Shown: positions 1 to 6,501 of the stretch, in pieces
Position numbering within the stretch: position 1 is the stretch's first letter
Layout: the number at the start of each line of letters is the position of its first letter
Assembly: GCA_030619985.1 (NCBI GenBank)
Contig: JAUXAI010000046.1
Location: forward strand, 1 to 9,970
DNA from: a bacterium
GTDB lineage: Bacteria; UBP18; UBA7526
Direction of reading: 5' to 3'
Length of the DNA: 9,970 bases
The notes under the pieces: generated by a model
Database searches by the model: none
Seen by the model: only the letters and a program-made list of their open reading frames with translations
What the model was told of the DNA's origin: nothing
Made by a program: the position numbers and the translations under genes

Positions 1-494
1 AGACCGATTTGAATAATGTCATTGGTTCCTTAGTAAAGATCCTTTGGTATGGATATCCTTACTCTGATAAAGGGGATGCTATTATTGCTCTGGGCATGAT
101 TGGAAGTGAGAAATCAATTGAGCCATTGTGTGAGATTCTAAAGAATGCAACAAGGGATCATTTGCGCTCTGAAGCAGCAAAGGCATTAGGGCGAATAGGA
201 AATAGGAGAGCAATTCCTACTTTGATCCAAGCTTTGCTAAATGATAGTTATCGCCATACGCGTTGCAGCGCCGCTCAAGCCTTAGGAGAGATAGGCGATA
301 AAAAAGCTATCCCTGCCTTAGAGAGAGCCTTAAAGGATGAGTATTACTATACTCGTTGGCGAGCTGCAGAAGCTTTAAAGAAACTTACCGGTAAGGATTA
401 TACCTATAAAGGCAAAAAATCTCCTTCGAAAGAGATTGAGGAGATGATGAAAAAGATCAAAGAAACGGAGAAAGAACTTCCAAAACAGAAGTAA
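1..494 (+). CDS. HEAT-repeat (PBS-lyase-like) protein, 5' end missing
   Basis: The frame is open from the first complete codon at position 3, and the first possible start is a TTG at position 9 with no ribosome site visible, so the gene most likely begins before the window. The visible ~163 residues contain at least three consecutive HEAT-like helical repeats, each with an 'A..ALG.IG...AI..L' signature: AIIALGMIGSEKSIEPL, AAKALGRIGNRRAIPTL and AAQALGEIGDKKAIPAL, followed by a degenerate 'AAEALKKLTG' unit. A lysine- and glutamate-rich tail of about 30 residues follows. Such repeats form a superhelical protein-binding scaffold, and PBS-lyase-type repeats occur in many unrelated bacterial proteins, so no specific partner can be named. 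The stop codon lies 26 bases before gyrA, so the two genes may be cotranscribed. The fold is clear; the function is unknown. Confidence 0.8.
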   Translation, partial: TDLNNVIGSLVKILWYGYPYSDKGDAIIALGMIGSEKSIEPLCEILKNATRDHLRSEAAKALGRIGNRRAIPTLIQALLNDSYRHTRCSAAQALGEIGDKKAIPALERALKDEYYYTRWRAAEALKKLTGKDYTYKGKKSPSKEIEEMMKKIKETEKELPKQK

Positions 495-520
495 AAGACT
501 CAGGAGGAAAGGATTGGAAG

Positions 521-3148
521 ATGGTAGAAATTAAAGAGAAGATTATTCCCATCTATATTGAAGATGAGATGAAGGATGCCTACATCGATTACGCCATGAG
601 CGTCATCATCGGTAGGGCCTTACCGGATGTAAGGGATGGACTGAAGCCAGTCCATAGAAGGATTCTCTATGCTATGCATCAGATGGGATCGACCCATAGT
701 AAGCCCTATAAGAAGTCGGCAAGAATTGTGGGAGAGGTCTTAGGAAAATATCATCCTCATGGGGATGCTGCGATCTACGATACCCTGACCCGGATGGTCC
801 AGGACTTCTCTCTGAGGCACCCCTTAATCGATGGCCAGGGCAACTTCGGCTCTTTAGACGGTGATGCGCCAGCGGCCATGAGATATACTGAGGTTAGATT
901 AGGCTCCCTGGCTGAGGAGTTACTCAAGGACATTGAGAAAGAGACAGTAAACTTTGGCCCCAACTTCGATGGCTCTTTGCAGGAGCCCCATATTCTACCC
1001 TCTGCCATTCCCAACCTTCTGGTAAACGGCTCTTCGGGAATTGCGGTAGGCATGGCCACCAATATCCCTCCTCATAATTTAGAAGAGGTGGTGGATGGCA
1101 CAATCGCGGTCATAGATGATCCAGAGATTGAGGTGGAGAAGTTAATCCCCGTTATTAAGGGACCAGACTTCCCTACCGGGGCCCTAATCTGTGGAAGGAG
1201 TGGAATAAATGAAGCATATACCACAGGAAGAGGACATATTACCCTAAGGGCCAGGGTGGATATTGAGAAGCATAAGGGAGGAAGGGAGTATCTCATAGTA
1301 AAAGAGATCCCCTTCCAGGTGAATAAGGCAAGGTTAGTGGAGTCCATCGCTAATTTAGTTAGGGCCAAGAAGATTGAGGGAATAGCGGACCTGAGGGATG
1401 AATCGGATAGAAGAGGAATGAGGATCGTCGTTGAATTAAAGAGGGGTGAGATCGCTCAGGTCATCCTAAATCAACTATTCAAGCATACTCAATTACAGAC
1501 CACCTTCGGGGTAATCATGCTCGCTCTGGTCAATAACCAGCCCCGGGTCCTGAACCTTAAGCAAGTAATCGCCTACTACATTGAGCATAGAAGAAGGATA
1601 ACAGTAAGAAGGACAGAGTATGAGTTAAGAAAAGCCTCTCTGCGGGCTCACATCTTAGAGGGCCTGCGCATCGCCATCGCTAACCTGGATAAGACGATAA
1701 AGATAATCAGGACCTCCAAGTCACCTGAAGAGGCTAAGGAAAAATTAATCAAGGCCTTTGAGCTAAGTGGGGAACAGGCCCAAGCCATCCTGGATATGAA
1801 GCTGCAACGCCTGACCGGTCTGGAGAGGGAGAAGATAGACCTGGAGTATAAGGAATTAGAGAAGAGAGTAAAGGAGTATAAAGCAATCTTAAAAGATCCC
1901 CAGAAGGTCCTGGATATTGTCTCTGAGGAGCTATTAGCCATTAAGAAGAAGTATGGGGATAAAAGAAGGACTCAGATTACTAAGGCCGCGGTGGAGGAGT
2001 TCCGGGTAGAGGACTTGATCGCTGAGGAGGATGTGGCCATTACCGTTTCCCATGCTGGTTACATAAAGAGGATCCCGGTCTCTATCTATCGCGTGCAGAG
2101 GAGAGGTGGAAGAGGGGTCACAGGAATGGGGACCAAGGAGGAGGACTTTGTAGAGCATCTCTTGATTGCTTCTACCCACCAGTATATTCTATGTTTTACT
2201 AACAAGGGAAGGATCCACTGGCTCAAGGTCTATAAGATTCCCCAGGCAGGAAGGGCCGCCAAGGGAAAGGCTATGGTCAACCTCTTGAGGCTGGATCAGG
2301 ATGAGTTCGTCACTACCTTTATCCCAGTGAAGGAGTTTGATGATAAATACTTTCTCATTATGGCTACCAAGAAGGGGGTAATTAAGAAGACCAATCTGGC
2401 TGCCTACTCCCGTCCCCGGGCAGGAGGGATTATTGCTCTCCGTCTGGATAAAGGGGATGAGTTAATAAAGGTGAAGATGACCGATGGCTCTCAGGATGTT
2501 GTTTTAGGAAGCAGGGCGGGACTGGCCATAAGATTCCGAGAAGCCCAGGTGCGTGCTATGGGAAGGGGAGCAAGAGGGGTGAGAGGGATTAGGCTGGCTA
2601 AGGACGATCGGCTAATCGGTATGGAGGTCTTAAGGGAGGAGGCCACGTTATTAGCGATTACTGAGAACGGATATGGGAAAAGGACCAAGCATACCAATTA
2701 TCGGGTTCAGTCTCGGGGCGGTAAAGGAGTAATAAATATTCAGACCACCAAGAGGAATGGCCCGGTAGTGGGGATCAAGATGGTCGATACCTCCGATGGG
2801 TTGATGATTATTACTGTAAAAGGGATGATTATCCAATCCCCAATTAAGGATATCCGGTCCATGGGAAGAAATACTCAAGGGGTTCGTCTCATCAGGCTCA
2901 AACCCGAAGATAAGGTAGTGGCTGTTGCCCGGGTCATGGCTAATCAAGAAGAGAAAGAAGCAGAAGTAAAGAGAGAAAGTGAGAAAATTGCAACCGCAAA
3001 AGCGCCCGTCTGGCCACCGGACAGGCAAAAGATTCGCAGAGAGCGCAGAGAAAAGACTAAAAAAGGCGGAAAAAGAAAAAGGGGGAGACCCCCGAAAAAG
3101 AAAATCAAAAATCAAAAATCAAAAGTCAAAATTAAAGTTAAAAGGTAA
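521..3148 (+). CDS. gyrA: DNA gyrase subunit A (GyrA)
   Basis: This is the DNA-cleaving subunit of gyrase, which with GyrB introduces negative supercoils using ATP. The 875-residue product has the N-terminal breakage-reunion domain with GRALPDVRDGLKPVHRR near 31-47, catalytic Tyr122 in AAMRYTE, and a long coiled-coil/tower region to about 500. The GyrA box QRRGGRG at 526-532 marks it as gyrase rather than topoisomerase IV ParC. The C-terminal beta-pinwheel blades follow (GRGARGVRGI, SRGGKGVINI, GRNTQGVRLI). In the quinolone pocket the E. coli Ser83 position is Ala (GDAAIYD, 81-87) and Asp87 is kept. Beyond the last blade (about 805) there is a 70-residue lysine/arginine-rich tail with an AT-hook core KRKRGRPPKKK at 851-861. 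The ATG at 521 is preceded by AGGAGG at 502-507 and a closer AAAGGA at 508-513. The tail is unusual in composition and partly made of repeat-like DNA. Confidence 0.98.
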   Translation: MVEIKEKIIPIYIEDEMKDAYIDYAMSVIIGRALPDVRDGLKPVHRRILYAMHQMGSTHSKPYKKSARIVGEVLGKYHPHGDAAIYDTLTRMVQDFSLRHPLIDGQGNFGSLDGDAPAAMRYTEVRLGSLAEELLKDIEKETVNFGPNFDGSLQEPHILPSAIPNLLVNGSSGIAVGMATNIPPHNLEEVVDGTIAVIDDPEIEVEKLIPVIKGPDFPTGALICGRSGINEAYTTGRGHITLRARVDIEKHKGGREYLIVKEIPFQVNKARLVESIANLVRAKKIEGIADLRDESDRRGMRIVVELKRGEIAQVILNQLFKHTQLQTTFGVIMLALVNNQPRVLNLKQVIAYYIEHRRRITVRRTEYELRKASLRAHILEGLRIAIANLDKTIKIIRTSKSPEEAKEKLIKAFELSGEQAQAILDMKLQRLTGLEREKIDLEYKELEKRVKEYKAILKDPQKVLDIVSEELLAIKKKYGDKRRTQITKAAVEEFRVEDLIAEEDVAITVSHAGYIKRIPVSIYRVQRRGGRGVTGMGTKEEDFVEHLLIASTHQYILCFTNKGRIHWLKVYKIPQAGRAAKGKAMVNLLRLDQDEFVTTFIPVKEFDDKYFLIMATKKGVIKKTNLAAYSRPRAGGIIALRLDKGDELIKVKMTDGSQDVVLGSRAGLAIRFREAQVRAMGRGARGVRGIRLAKDDRLIGMEVLREEATLLAITENGYGKRTKHTNYRVQSRGGKGVINIQTTKRNGPVVGIKMVDTSDGLMIITVKGMIIQSPIKDIRSMGRNTQGVRLIRLKPEDKVVAVARVMANQEEKEAEVKRESEKIATAKAPVWPPDRQKIRRERREKTKKGGKRKRGRPPKKKIKNQKSKVKIKVKR
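3035..3127 (+). repeat. Repeat-like DNA read as the gyrA C-terminal tail
   Basis: The 3' end of gyrA contains two runs that look like intergenic repeat DNA. CGCAGAG occurs at 3035-3041 and again at 3044-3050. A 7-base unit of the form AAAAATC repeats with ATC at 3104, 3111 and 3118 and GTC at 3125, exactly 7 bases apart. Both runs are translated in frame into the basic tail (QKIRRERRE and KIKNQKSKVK). The short exact periodicity suggests simple-sequence expansion or repeat insertion rather than a conserved domain. Confidence 0.6.
3070..3093 (-). terminator. Probable intrinsic terminator of the capA-like gene, inside gyrA
   Basis: Read on the minus strand, GGGGG-TCT-CCCCC (3093 to 3081) forms a five-pair all-GC stem with a three-base loop. 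It is followed directly by TTTTT-C-TTTTT (3080 to 3070), the arrangement of an intrinsic terminator. It lies about 80 bases beyond the stop of the convergent capA-like gene and inside the gyrA reading frame, where the plus strand of the same bases encodes the AT-hook core R-G-R-P-P. The stem is short, so efficiency is uncertain. Confidence 0.5.
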
Positions 3149-3171
3149 TTATTCCTTTGGAGTTTTTTATT

Positions 3172-4218
3172 TTAGGGTATCAGAATCCCTAAAACAAGGT
3201 TCTCGCGAAGCGAGGTTCTTATTTTGATCTTGGTGTTGAATTCGTTTGATAATTTCCGGATTCTTTCCAAGATTCTTTCTGCCTCTTTATCCTTAAGAAT
3301 TCGGGGCTGAAACTTAATCTCTTTGTTATAGACTGAGATAGGAATTATCTCTAATTTTTGTAACTTATCTTTCGAGAAATAGAATCTGAAGATTGCCGAC
3401 TCTTTCGCCTTCTCACTATAGGAGCCGAAGGCGAAGTTCCCCAAAGAATAAATAATCACTCCCTTCTCATAGGTCTCGATACCACTTAGGCTATGGGGAT
3501 GATGGCCCAAGATAATATCCGCCCCTTGATCAATAGCAAGATGGGCTAATTTCCTTTGATACTCCTGAGGGGAAATCTTCTCTTCACTTCCCCAGTGGAA
3601 GGAGACGATTAAAAAATCTACTTTTTCTTTTAGCTCTTTGACATCCTCTTTTACTCTTGAAAATTTACCATAGGCAGCACCTGCTTTTTCTTCTTCTGCC
3701 CAGAATTCTTCAGGGAAGGTATTGGAATAGGCAAGGAATCCAAATCTCTTATTCCTTACTTTTAAGATAACCGGCTCCCTTGCTTCAAAGATGTTCTTCC
3801 CTGCTCCGATGTGGAAGATCATCTGACTATCCAAGACTTCTATGGTCTCAAAGAGGGCCTCTTCTCCATAGTCCAGGATGTGATTATTGGCCAAGGATAG
3901 GACATCGAATCCCACTTCCTTTAATCCTTCTGCTACTTTGGGATGAGCACGGAAGGTATATTCCTTATCTGGAATTGGCTCTCCTTTAGTGGATAAGGGA
4001 GATTCTAAGTTAGCAAAGGAGATATCAGCCTCCTTAAATATGTGAGCGGTATACTTATAAGGATAGGAGGGGCCATATTCTTCAATGAATGGCTCCAAGC
4101 GGTGAGCGAGCATAATATCCCCTACGGCAACAAGAGTAATTTCCTCCTCTTGAGTAATAGCATTTAGACTTAGTAAAAAGCATAGAATGGTGAATAAGAA
4201 GAAAACTTTTTTAAACAT
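3172..4218 (-). CDS. CapA-family (PGA_cap) metallophosphatase-like exported protein
   Basis: The 348-residue product belongs to the CapA/PgsA-like family with a calcineurin-like metallophosphatase fold, named for poly-gamma-glutamate capsule synthesis. Motifs in order, numbered from the chosen start, are: VAVGDIML (Asp34), FANLESPLS (Asn70, Glu72), SLANNHILDYG (Asn111-Asn112-His113), SFHWGSE (His208), ILGHHPHSL (His239, His240, His242) and YSLGNFAFG (Asn261). These cover the metal-binding positions. The N-terminus MFKKVFFLFTILCFLLSLNA is a signal peptide or membrane anchor, placing the enzyme outside the cytoplasm. I chose the ATG at 4218 over an in-frame ATG at 4263 because GGAG lies six bases upstream, the signal peptide starts there, and the longer form would read through a repeat array. 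No capB or capC is nearby, so a capsule role is not supported by context. The gene converges on gyrA with a 23-base gap. Confidence 0.93.
   Translation of the reverse strand: MFKKVFFLFTILCFLLSLNAITQEEEITLVAVGDIMLAHRLEPFIEEYGPSYPYKYTAHIFKEADISFANLESPLSTKGEPIPDKEYTFRAHPKVAEGLKEVGFDVLSLANNHILDYGEEALFETIEVLDSQMIFHIGAGKNIFEAREPVILKVRNKRFGFLAYSNTFPEEFWAEEEKAGAAYGKFSRVKEDVKELKEKVDFLIVSFHWGSEEKISPQEYQRKLAHLAIDQGADIILGHHPHSLSGIETYEKGVIIYSLGNFAFGSYSEKAKESAIFRFYFSKDKLQKLEIIPISVYNKEIKFQPRILKDKEAERILERIRKLSNEFNTKIKIRTSLRENLVLGILIP
3202..3214. repeat. Mini-hairpin CTCGC-GAA-GCGAG in the 3' end of the capA-like gene
   Basis: CTCGC (3202-3206) and GCGAG (3210-3214) form a perfect five-pair stem closed by a C-GAA-G loop. 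It is bracketed by direct copies of GGTTCT at 3198-3203 and 3214-3219. On the minus strand it is translated as Ser-Leu-Arg-Glu near the end of the protein, outside the conserved domain. The GCGAAGC core is a sequence known to form exceptionally stable DNA mini-hairpins. The same loop type recurs at 4976-4998 and 6487-6501. Confidence 0.55.
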
Positions 4219-4252
4219 TTTTAACTCCGAGTGAATCCTGTCAAGTAAAACA

Positions 4253-4258
4253 ATTATC
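4253..4258 (-). promoter_or_regulatory. Possible -10 element for the capA-like gene
   Basis: On the minus strand GATAAT (4258 to 4253) matches the bacterial -10 consensus at five of six positions. It lies 35 bases before the chosen ATG, which would leave a leader of roughly 28 bases. No good -35 hexamer is visible 17 bases further up, where the repeat array begins, so this is a weak call. Confidence 0.3.
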
Positions 4259-4261
4259 GTC

Positions 4262-4342
4262 ATTGCAGTTAGGTCAGTTTAGTCAGTTGAGTCAATTAAC
4301 GGACAAAACAGACAAAACGGGCTAAACGGACACAACGATATT
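4262..4342. repeat. 9-bp tandem repeat array, inverted about its centre
   Basis: Nine consecutive 9-base units fill most of the gap between the divergent capA-like and archease genes. The left four (starting 4262, 4271, 4280, 4289) are of the type TAGTCAGTT. The right five (4298, 4307, 4316, 4325, 4334) are of the type AACGGACAA. The reverse complement of the left unit, AACTGACTA, resembles the right unit, so the array is an inverted repeat centred on 4297/4298 (shared pattern AAC-N-GAC). It could hold divergent regulatory sites or be a repeat element; the sequence does not decide. Confidence 0.75.
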
Positions 4343-4369
4343 ATCACAAACATTAATAAGAAGTCAATT

Positions 4370-4783
4370 ATGGAAAAATACAAGATATTAGAACATACTG
4401 CGGATGTGGGCATAGAGGCAGAAGGAAGAACCTTGGAAAAGGCATTTGAGAACGTTGCTTCTGGGATGCTTTCTCTTATGATCGATCCAGAAAAAGTCAG
4501 TGAAAAGGAGTCCTATTCTCTGAAAGTAAAGGGAAGGGATGAGAAGGAACTACTAGTTGCTTTCTTAAGTGAACTGCTCTATAAGTATGAGGTAAACGAT
4601 ATTCTGCCGAAGAGGGTTGATATTTCTCTTTTGACTAATAAAGATTTGAAGGCTGAGGTATACGGAGAGAAGATAGATCTGAAGAGACACACCATAGATA
4701 CCCAGATCAAGGCAGCCACCTATCATCAACTAGCGATAGAGAAGAATAAGAACTGGAGAATAAGGGTGATTTTCGACATCTGA
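4370..4783 (+). CDS. Archease, RtcB ligase cofactor
   Basis: Archease promotes RtcB guanylylation, lets the ligase turn over many times and broadens its nucleotide use. The 137-residue product has the usual family length. It carries the N-terminal EHTADVGIEAEG motif with His9 and the metal-binding Asp12, the central ELLVAFLSELLYKYE helix, the late KAATYHQLAIE strand, and a C-terminal FDI end whose Asp136 corresponds to the second conserved metal ligand. The ATG at 4370 gives exactly this N-terminus. The upstream AAGAAG is only a weak ribosome site. The gene lies before rtcB on the same strand, an association known in bacteria and archaea, but here 244 bases of repeat-rich DNA separate them, so a single transcript is possible rather than certain. 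Confidence 0.95.
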   Translation: MEKYKILEHTADVGIEAEGRTLEKAFENVASGMLSLMIDPEKVSEKESYSLKVKGRDEKELLVAFLSELLYKYEVNDILPKRVDISLLTNKDLKAEVYGEKIDLKRHTIDTQIKAATYHQLAIEKNKNWRIRVIFDI

Positions 4784-4785
4784 AA

Positions 4786-4950
4786 CACAGATTATCACAG
4801 ATTTGATACAGATGATCACAGATAAATCCGTGTTTATCGGTGCTTTTAATTATGGAGGGTTAGAAGGGTTAAATGGGGTAAGAGAGTAAACCCCCTCCCC
4901 CCTTCATCCCTTTACCATACATCTGCGGTCATCTGCGTTCAAAATCTGTG
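4786..4950. repeat. Imperfect inverted-repeat element with helically phased CACAGAT units
   Basis: The left arm carries CACAGAT-type heptamers at 4786, 4796, 4807 (TACAGAT) and 4817, spaced 10, 11 and 10 bases, close to one helical turn. The right arm carries the reverse complement at 4921 and 4931 (ATCTGCG) and 4944 (ATCTGTG). Read inverted, the right arm matches the left over CACAGATTT-GA, CAGATGA, CAGAT and then TATGG plus G-rich sequence. The left arm has an extra stretch of about 27 bases (4824-4850) containing ATCCGTG. The whole could fold into a long imperfect hairpin, like a non-autonomous palindromic element. No reading frame lies in it. Confidence 0.6.
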
Positions 4951-4975
4951 TCAATGCTTAATATTTATGCTCTCT

Positions 4976-4998
4976 AGAATGCCAGCGAAGCGCATTCT
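4976..4998. repeat. Mini-hairpin AGAATGC...GCATTCT with a GCGAAGC tip, upstream of rtcB
   Basis: AGAATGC (4976-4982) pairs perfectly with GCATTCT (4992-4998). Inside, after a two-base CA bulge, GC-GAA-GC (4985-4991) forms the tip with the C-GAA-G loop also seen at 3202-3214. The hairpin ends 29 bases before the rtcB start and 13 bases before its ribosome site, so it would lie in the rtcB leader if the transcript begins upstream. No T-run follows, so it is not an intrinsic terminator. Confidence 0.55.
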
Positions 4999-5027
4999 GT
5001 AATCCGTGCATAAAGAGGCTTACAAAG

Positions 5028-6485
5028 ATGAAGAAGGAGTGGACCGGACCGTTAGAGAAGATCGATGAATATAGATACAGGATCCCTAAGTCCTACAAAT
5101 CGGGGATGCGCACCTCAGGGATTATCTATACCGATGAGAAACTTCTAAAGAGCATCCGCCAGGACCAGGCACTAGACCAGGTGGCCAATGTTGCCTTTCT
5201 TCCCGGGATCGTGGGAGATTCCCTGGCCATGCCCGACATCCACTGGGGCTATGGCTTCCCCATTGGCGGTGTGGCTGCCTTTGATGTAGAGAAGGGTGTC
5301 ATATCTCCCGGAGGGGTGGGGTACGACATAAATTGTGGAGTGAGAGTTCTGCGCACCAACTTGAGAGAAAACGATATAAAAGAAAAGGTTCAGGATCTGG
5401 GATGGGCTCTCTTCAGAGAGATTCCCTGTGGGGTGGGCTCTACGGGAAGAATAAGGGTGAGCGATAGCGAATGGCAGGAGGTCCTTACCAAGGGCACCCA
5501 GTGGGCGGTGAAGAAGGGATATGGATTACCAGAGGATATTGAACATACAGAGGAGAAGGGTGCTATGCCCGGTGCTGACCCAGATAAGGTCTCTCATCAT
5601 GCTAAAGAGAGGGGGAGAAAGCAGTTGGGAACCTTGGGAAGTGGGAACCACTTCCTGGAGATTCAGGTAGTAGAAGAGATATTTGATGATGAGGCAGCAA
5701 GGGTCTTTGGAATAGAGAAGGGCTCCATCACGGTGATGATTCACTGTGGCTCTCGTGGTTTCGGCCATCAGGTCTGTACTGACCACCTGGTTTTCATGGG
5801 AAGGGCCATAGAGAAGTATGGTCTGAGCCTTCCCGATAGACAACTGGCCTCTGCCCCAGTCAATTCTAAAGAGGGTAAGGCCTATTTCGGGGCCATGGCC
5901 TGTGCGGCAAATTATGCCTGGGCAAATAGGCAGTGCATCATGCACTGGACGAGAGAGATTTTTGAGAAAGTTCTGGGAAGGAGTCCCAAGGATTTAGGGA
6001 TGGATTTAATCTATGATGTGGCCCATAATATCGCCAAGTTCGAGGAATATGATATAGAAGGAAAGAAGGTAAAATTATGCATCCATAGGAAGGGAGCAAC
6101 CAGGGCCTTTGGACCGAATCATCCTCAGATTCCTAAAGAATATAAGTCCATCGGACAGCCGGTCCTCATTCCGGGTGATATGGGAACTAATTCCTATATC
6201 TTAGTGGGAACTAAGAAAGCAGAAGAAGAGTCCTGGGCCTCGACCTGCCATGGCGCAGGAAGGGTAATGTCAAGGCATGCTGCTATTAGACTTACCAGGG
6301 GAAGGAATATTAAACAGGAGTTAGCAGAAAAAGGGATCATCGTCCACTGGAGGGGAAGGCATACCTTGCAGGAGGAGGTCTCTGAGGCCTATAAGGATGT
6401 CAATGAAGTAGTCCATGTGGTTCAGGGAGCAGGGCTTTCGAAGAAAGTAGCCAAGCTAAGACCTTGGGTAGTTGTGAAAGGATAA
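5028..6485 (+). CDS. rtcB: RtcB, 3'-phosphate/5'-hydroxyl RNA ligase
   Basis: RtcB joins RNA ends bearing 2',3'-cyclic phosphate or 3'-phosphate to 5'-hydroxyl ends using GTP and Mn2+. It works in RNA repair and, in archaea and animals, in tRNA splicing. The 485-residue protein is full length. Motifs: MPDIHWGYGFPIGG (68-81), GGVGYDINCGVRVL with metal ligands Asp100 and Cys103, GSGNHFLEIQ with Asn207 and His208, MIHCGSRGFGHQ with His239, DVAHNIAK with His333, and STCHGAGRVMSR with His408, the expected histidine that forms the covalent GMP adduct. All active-site positions are present. The ATG at 5028 has AAAGAGG at 5012-5018 with a nine-base spacer. Archease is the preceding gene. There is no RtcA cyclase or RtcR regulator in the window, so the Enterobacteria-type rtc operon is not present here. 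Confidence 0.98.
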   Translation: MKKEWTGPLEKIDEYRYRIPKSYKSGMRTSGIIYTDEKLLKSIRQDQALDQVANVAFLPGIVGDSLAMPDIHWGYGFPIGGVAAFDVEKGVISPGGVGYDINCGVRVLRTNLRENDIKEKVQDLGWALFREIPCGVGSTGRIRVSDSEWQEVLTKGTQWAVKKGYGLPEDIEHTEEKGAMPGADPDKVSHHAKERGRKQLGTLGSGNHFLEIQVVEEIFDDEAARVFGIEKGSITVMIHCGSRGFGHQVCTDHLVFMGRAIEKYGLSLPDRQLASAPVNSKEGKAYFGAMACAANYAWANRQCIMHWTREIFEKVLGRSPKDLGMDLIYDVAHNIAKFEEYDIEGKKVKLCIHRKGATRAFGPNHPQIPKEYKSIGQPVLIPGDMGTNSYILVGTKKAEEESWASTCHGAGRVMSRHAAIRLTRGRNIKQELAEKGIIVHWRGRHTLQEEVSEAYKDVNEVVHVVQGAGLSKKVAKLRPWVVVKG

Positions 6486-6486
6486 G

Positions 6487-6501
6487 CCAGCCTTCGGCTG
6501 G
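6487..6501. repeat. Mini-hairpin CCAGCC-TTC-GGCTGG just after rtcB
   Basis: A perfect six-pair stem with loop TTC begins two bases after the rtcB stop. On the minus strand the loop reads C-GAA-G, the same closing pair and loop as the hairpins at 3202-3214 and 4976-4998, with an unrelated stem. The following bases are A/C-rich rather than a T-run, so a rho-independent terminator for rtcB is not supported. It may protect the 3' end of the message or be a dispersed repeat. Confidence 0.55.

Noticed and set aside
2651-3115. A 154-codon minus-strand frame opposite the gyrA 3' end
   Set aside because: It lies wholly opposite conserved gyrA pinwheel codons, has no ribosome site and no recognisable domain.
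3149-3171. A TCC-TTT-GGA stem plus T-rich sequence as the gyrA terminator
   Set aside because: Only three or four pairs can form; too weak to call, although the T-rich stretch is real.
2979-3227. An 82-codon plus-strand frame overlapping the gyrA tail and the capA-like 3' end
   Set aside because: It is a shifted reading of lysine-rich repeat DNA that crosses into the convergent gene, with no start signal.
4219-4263. A longer start (ATG at 4263) for the CapA-like protein, adding 15 residues
   Set aside because: The ATG at 4218 has a good GGAG site and opens directly with a signal peptide; the longer form would bury the signal peptide and start in the repeat array.
4262-4342. The 9-bp array as a CRISPR array
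   Set aside because: Units are 9 bases and contiguous, with no conserved 25-40 base repeat, no spacers and no cas genes.
4866-4905. GGGGT...ACCCC followed by C-rich DNA as a terminator after archease
   Set aside because: The stem is only five or six pairs with a ten-base loop and is followed by C-rich sequence rather than a T-run.
5526-5945. A 139-codon minus-strand frame beginning MHDALPIC, which resembles a known sequencing-adapter artefact peptide
   Set aside because: It is antisense to intact rtcB and the underlying bases encode conserved RtcB residues, so it is neither a gene nor adapter contamination.
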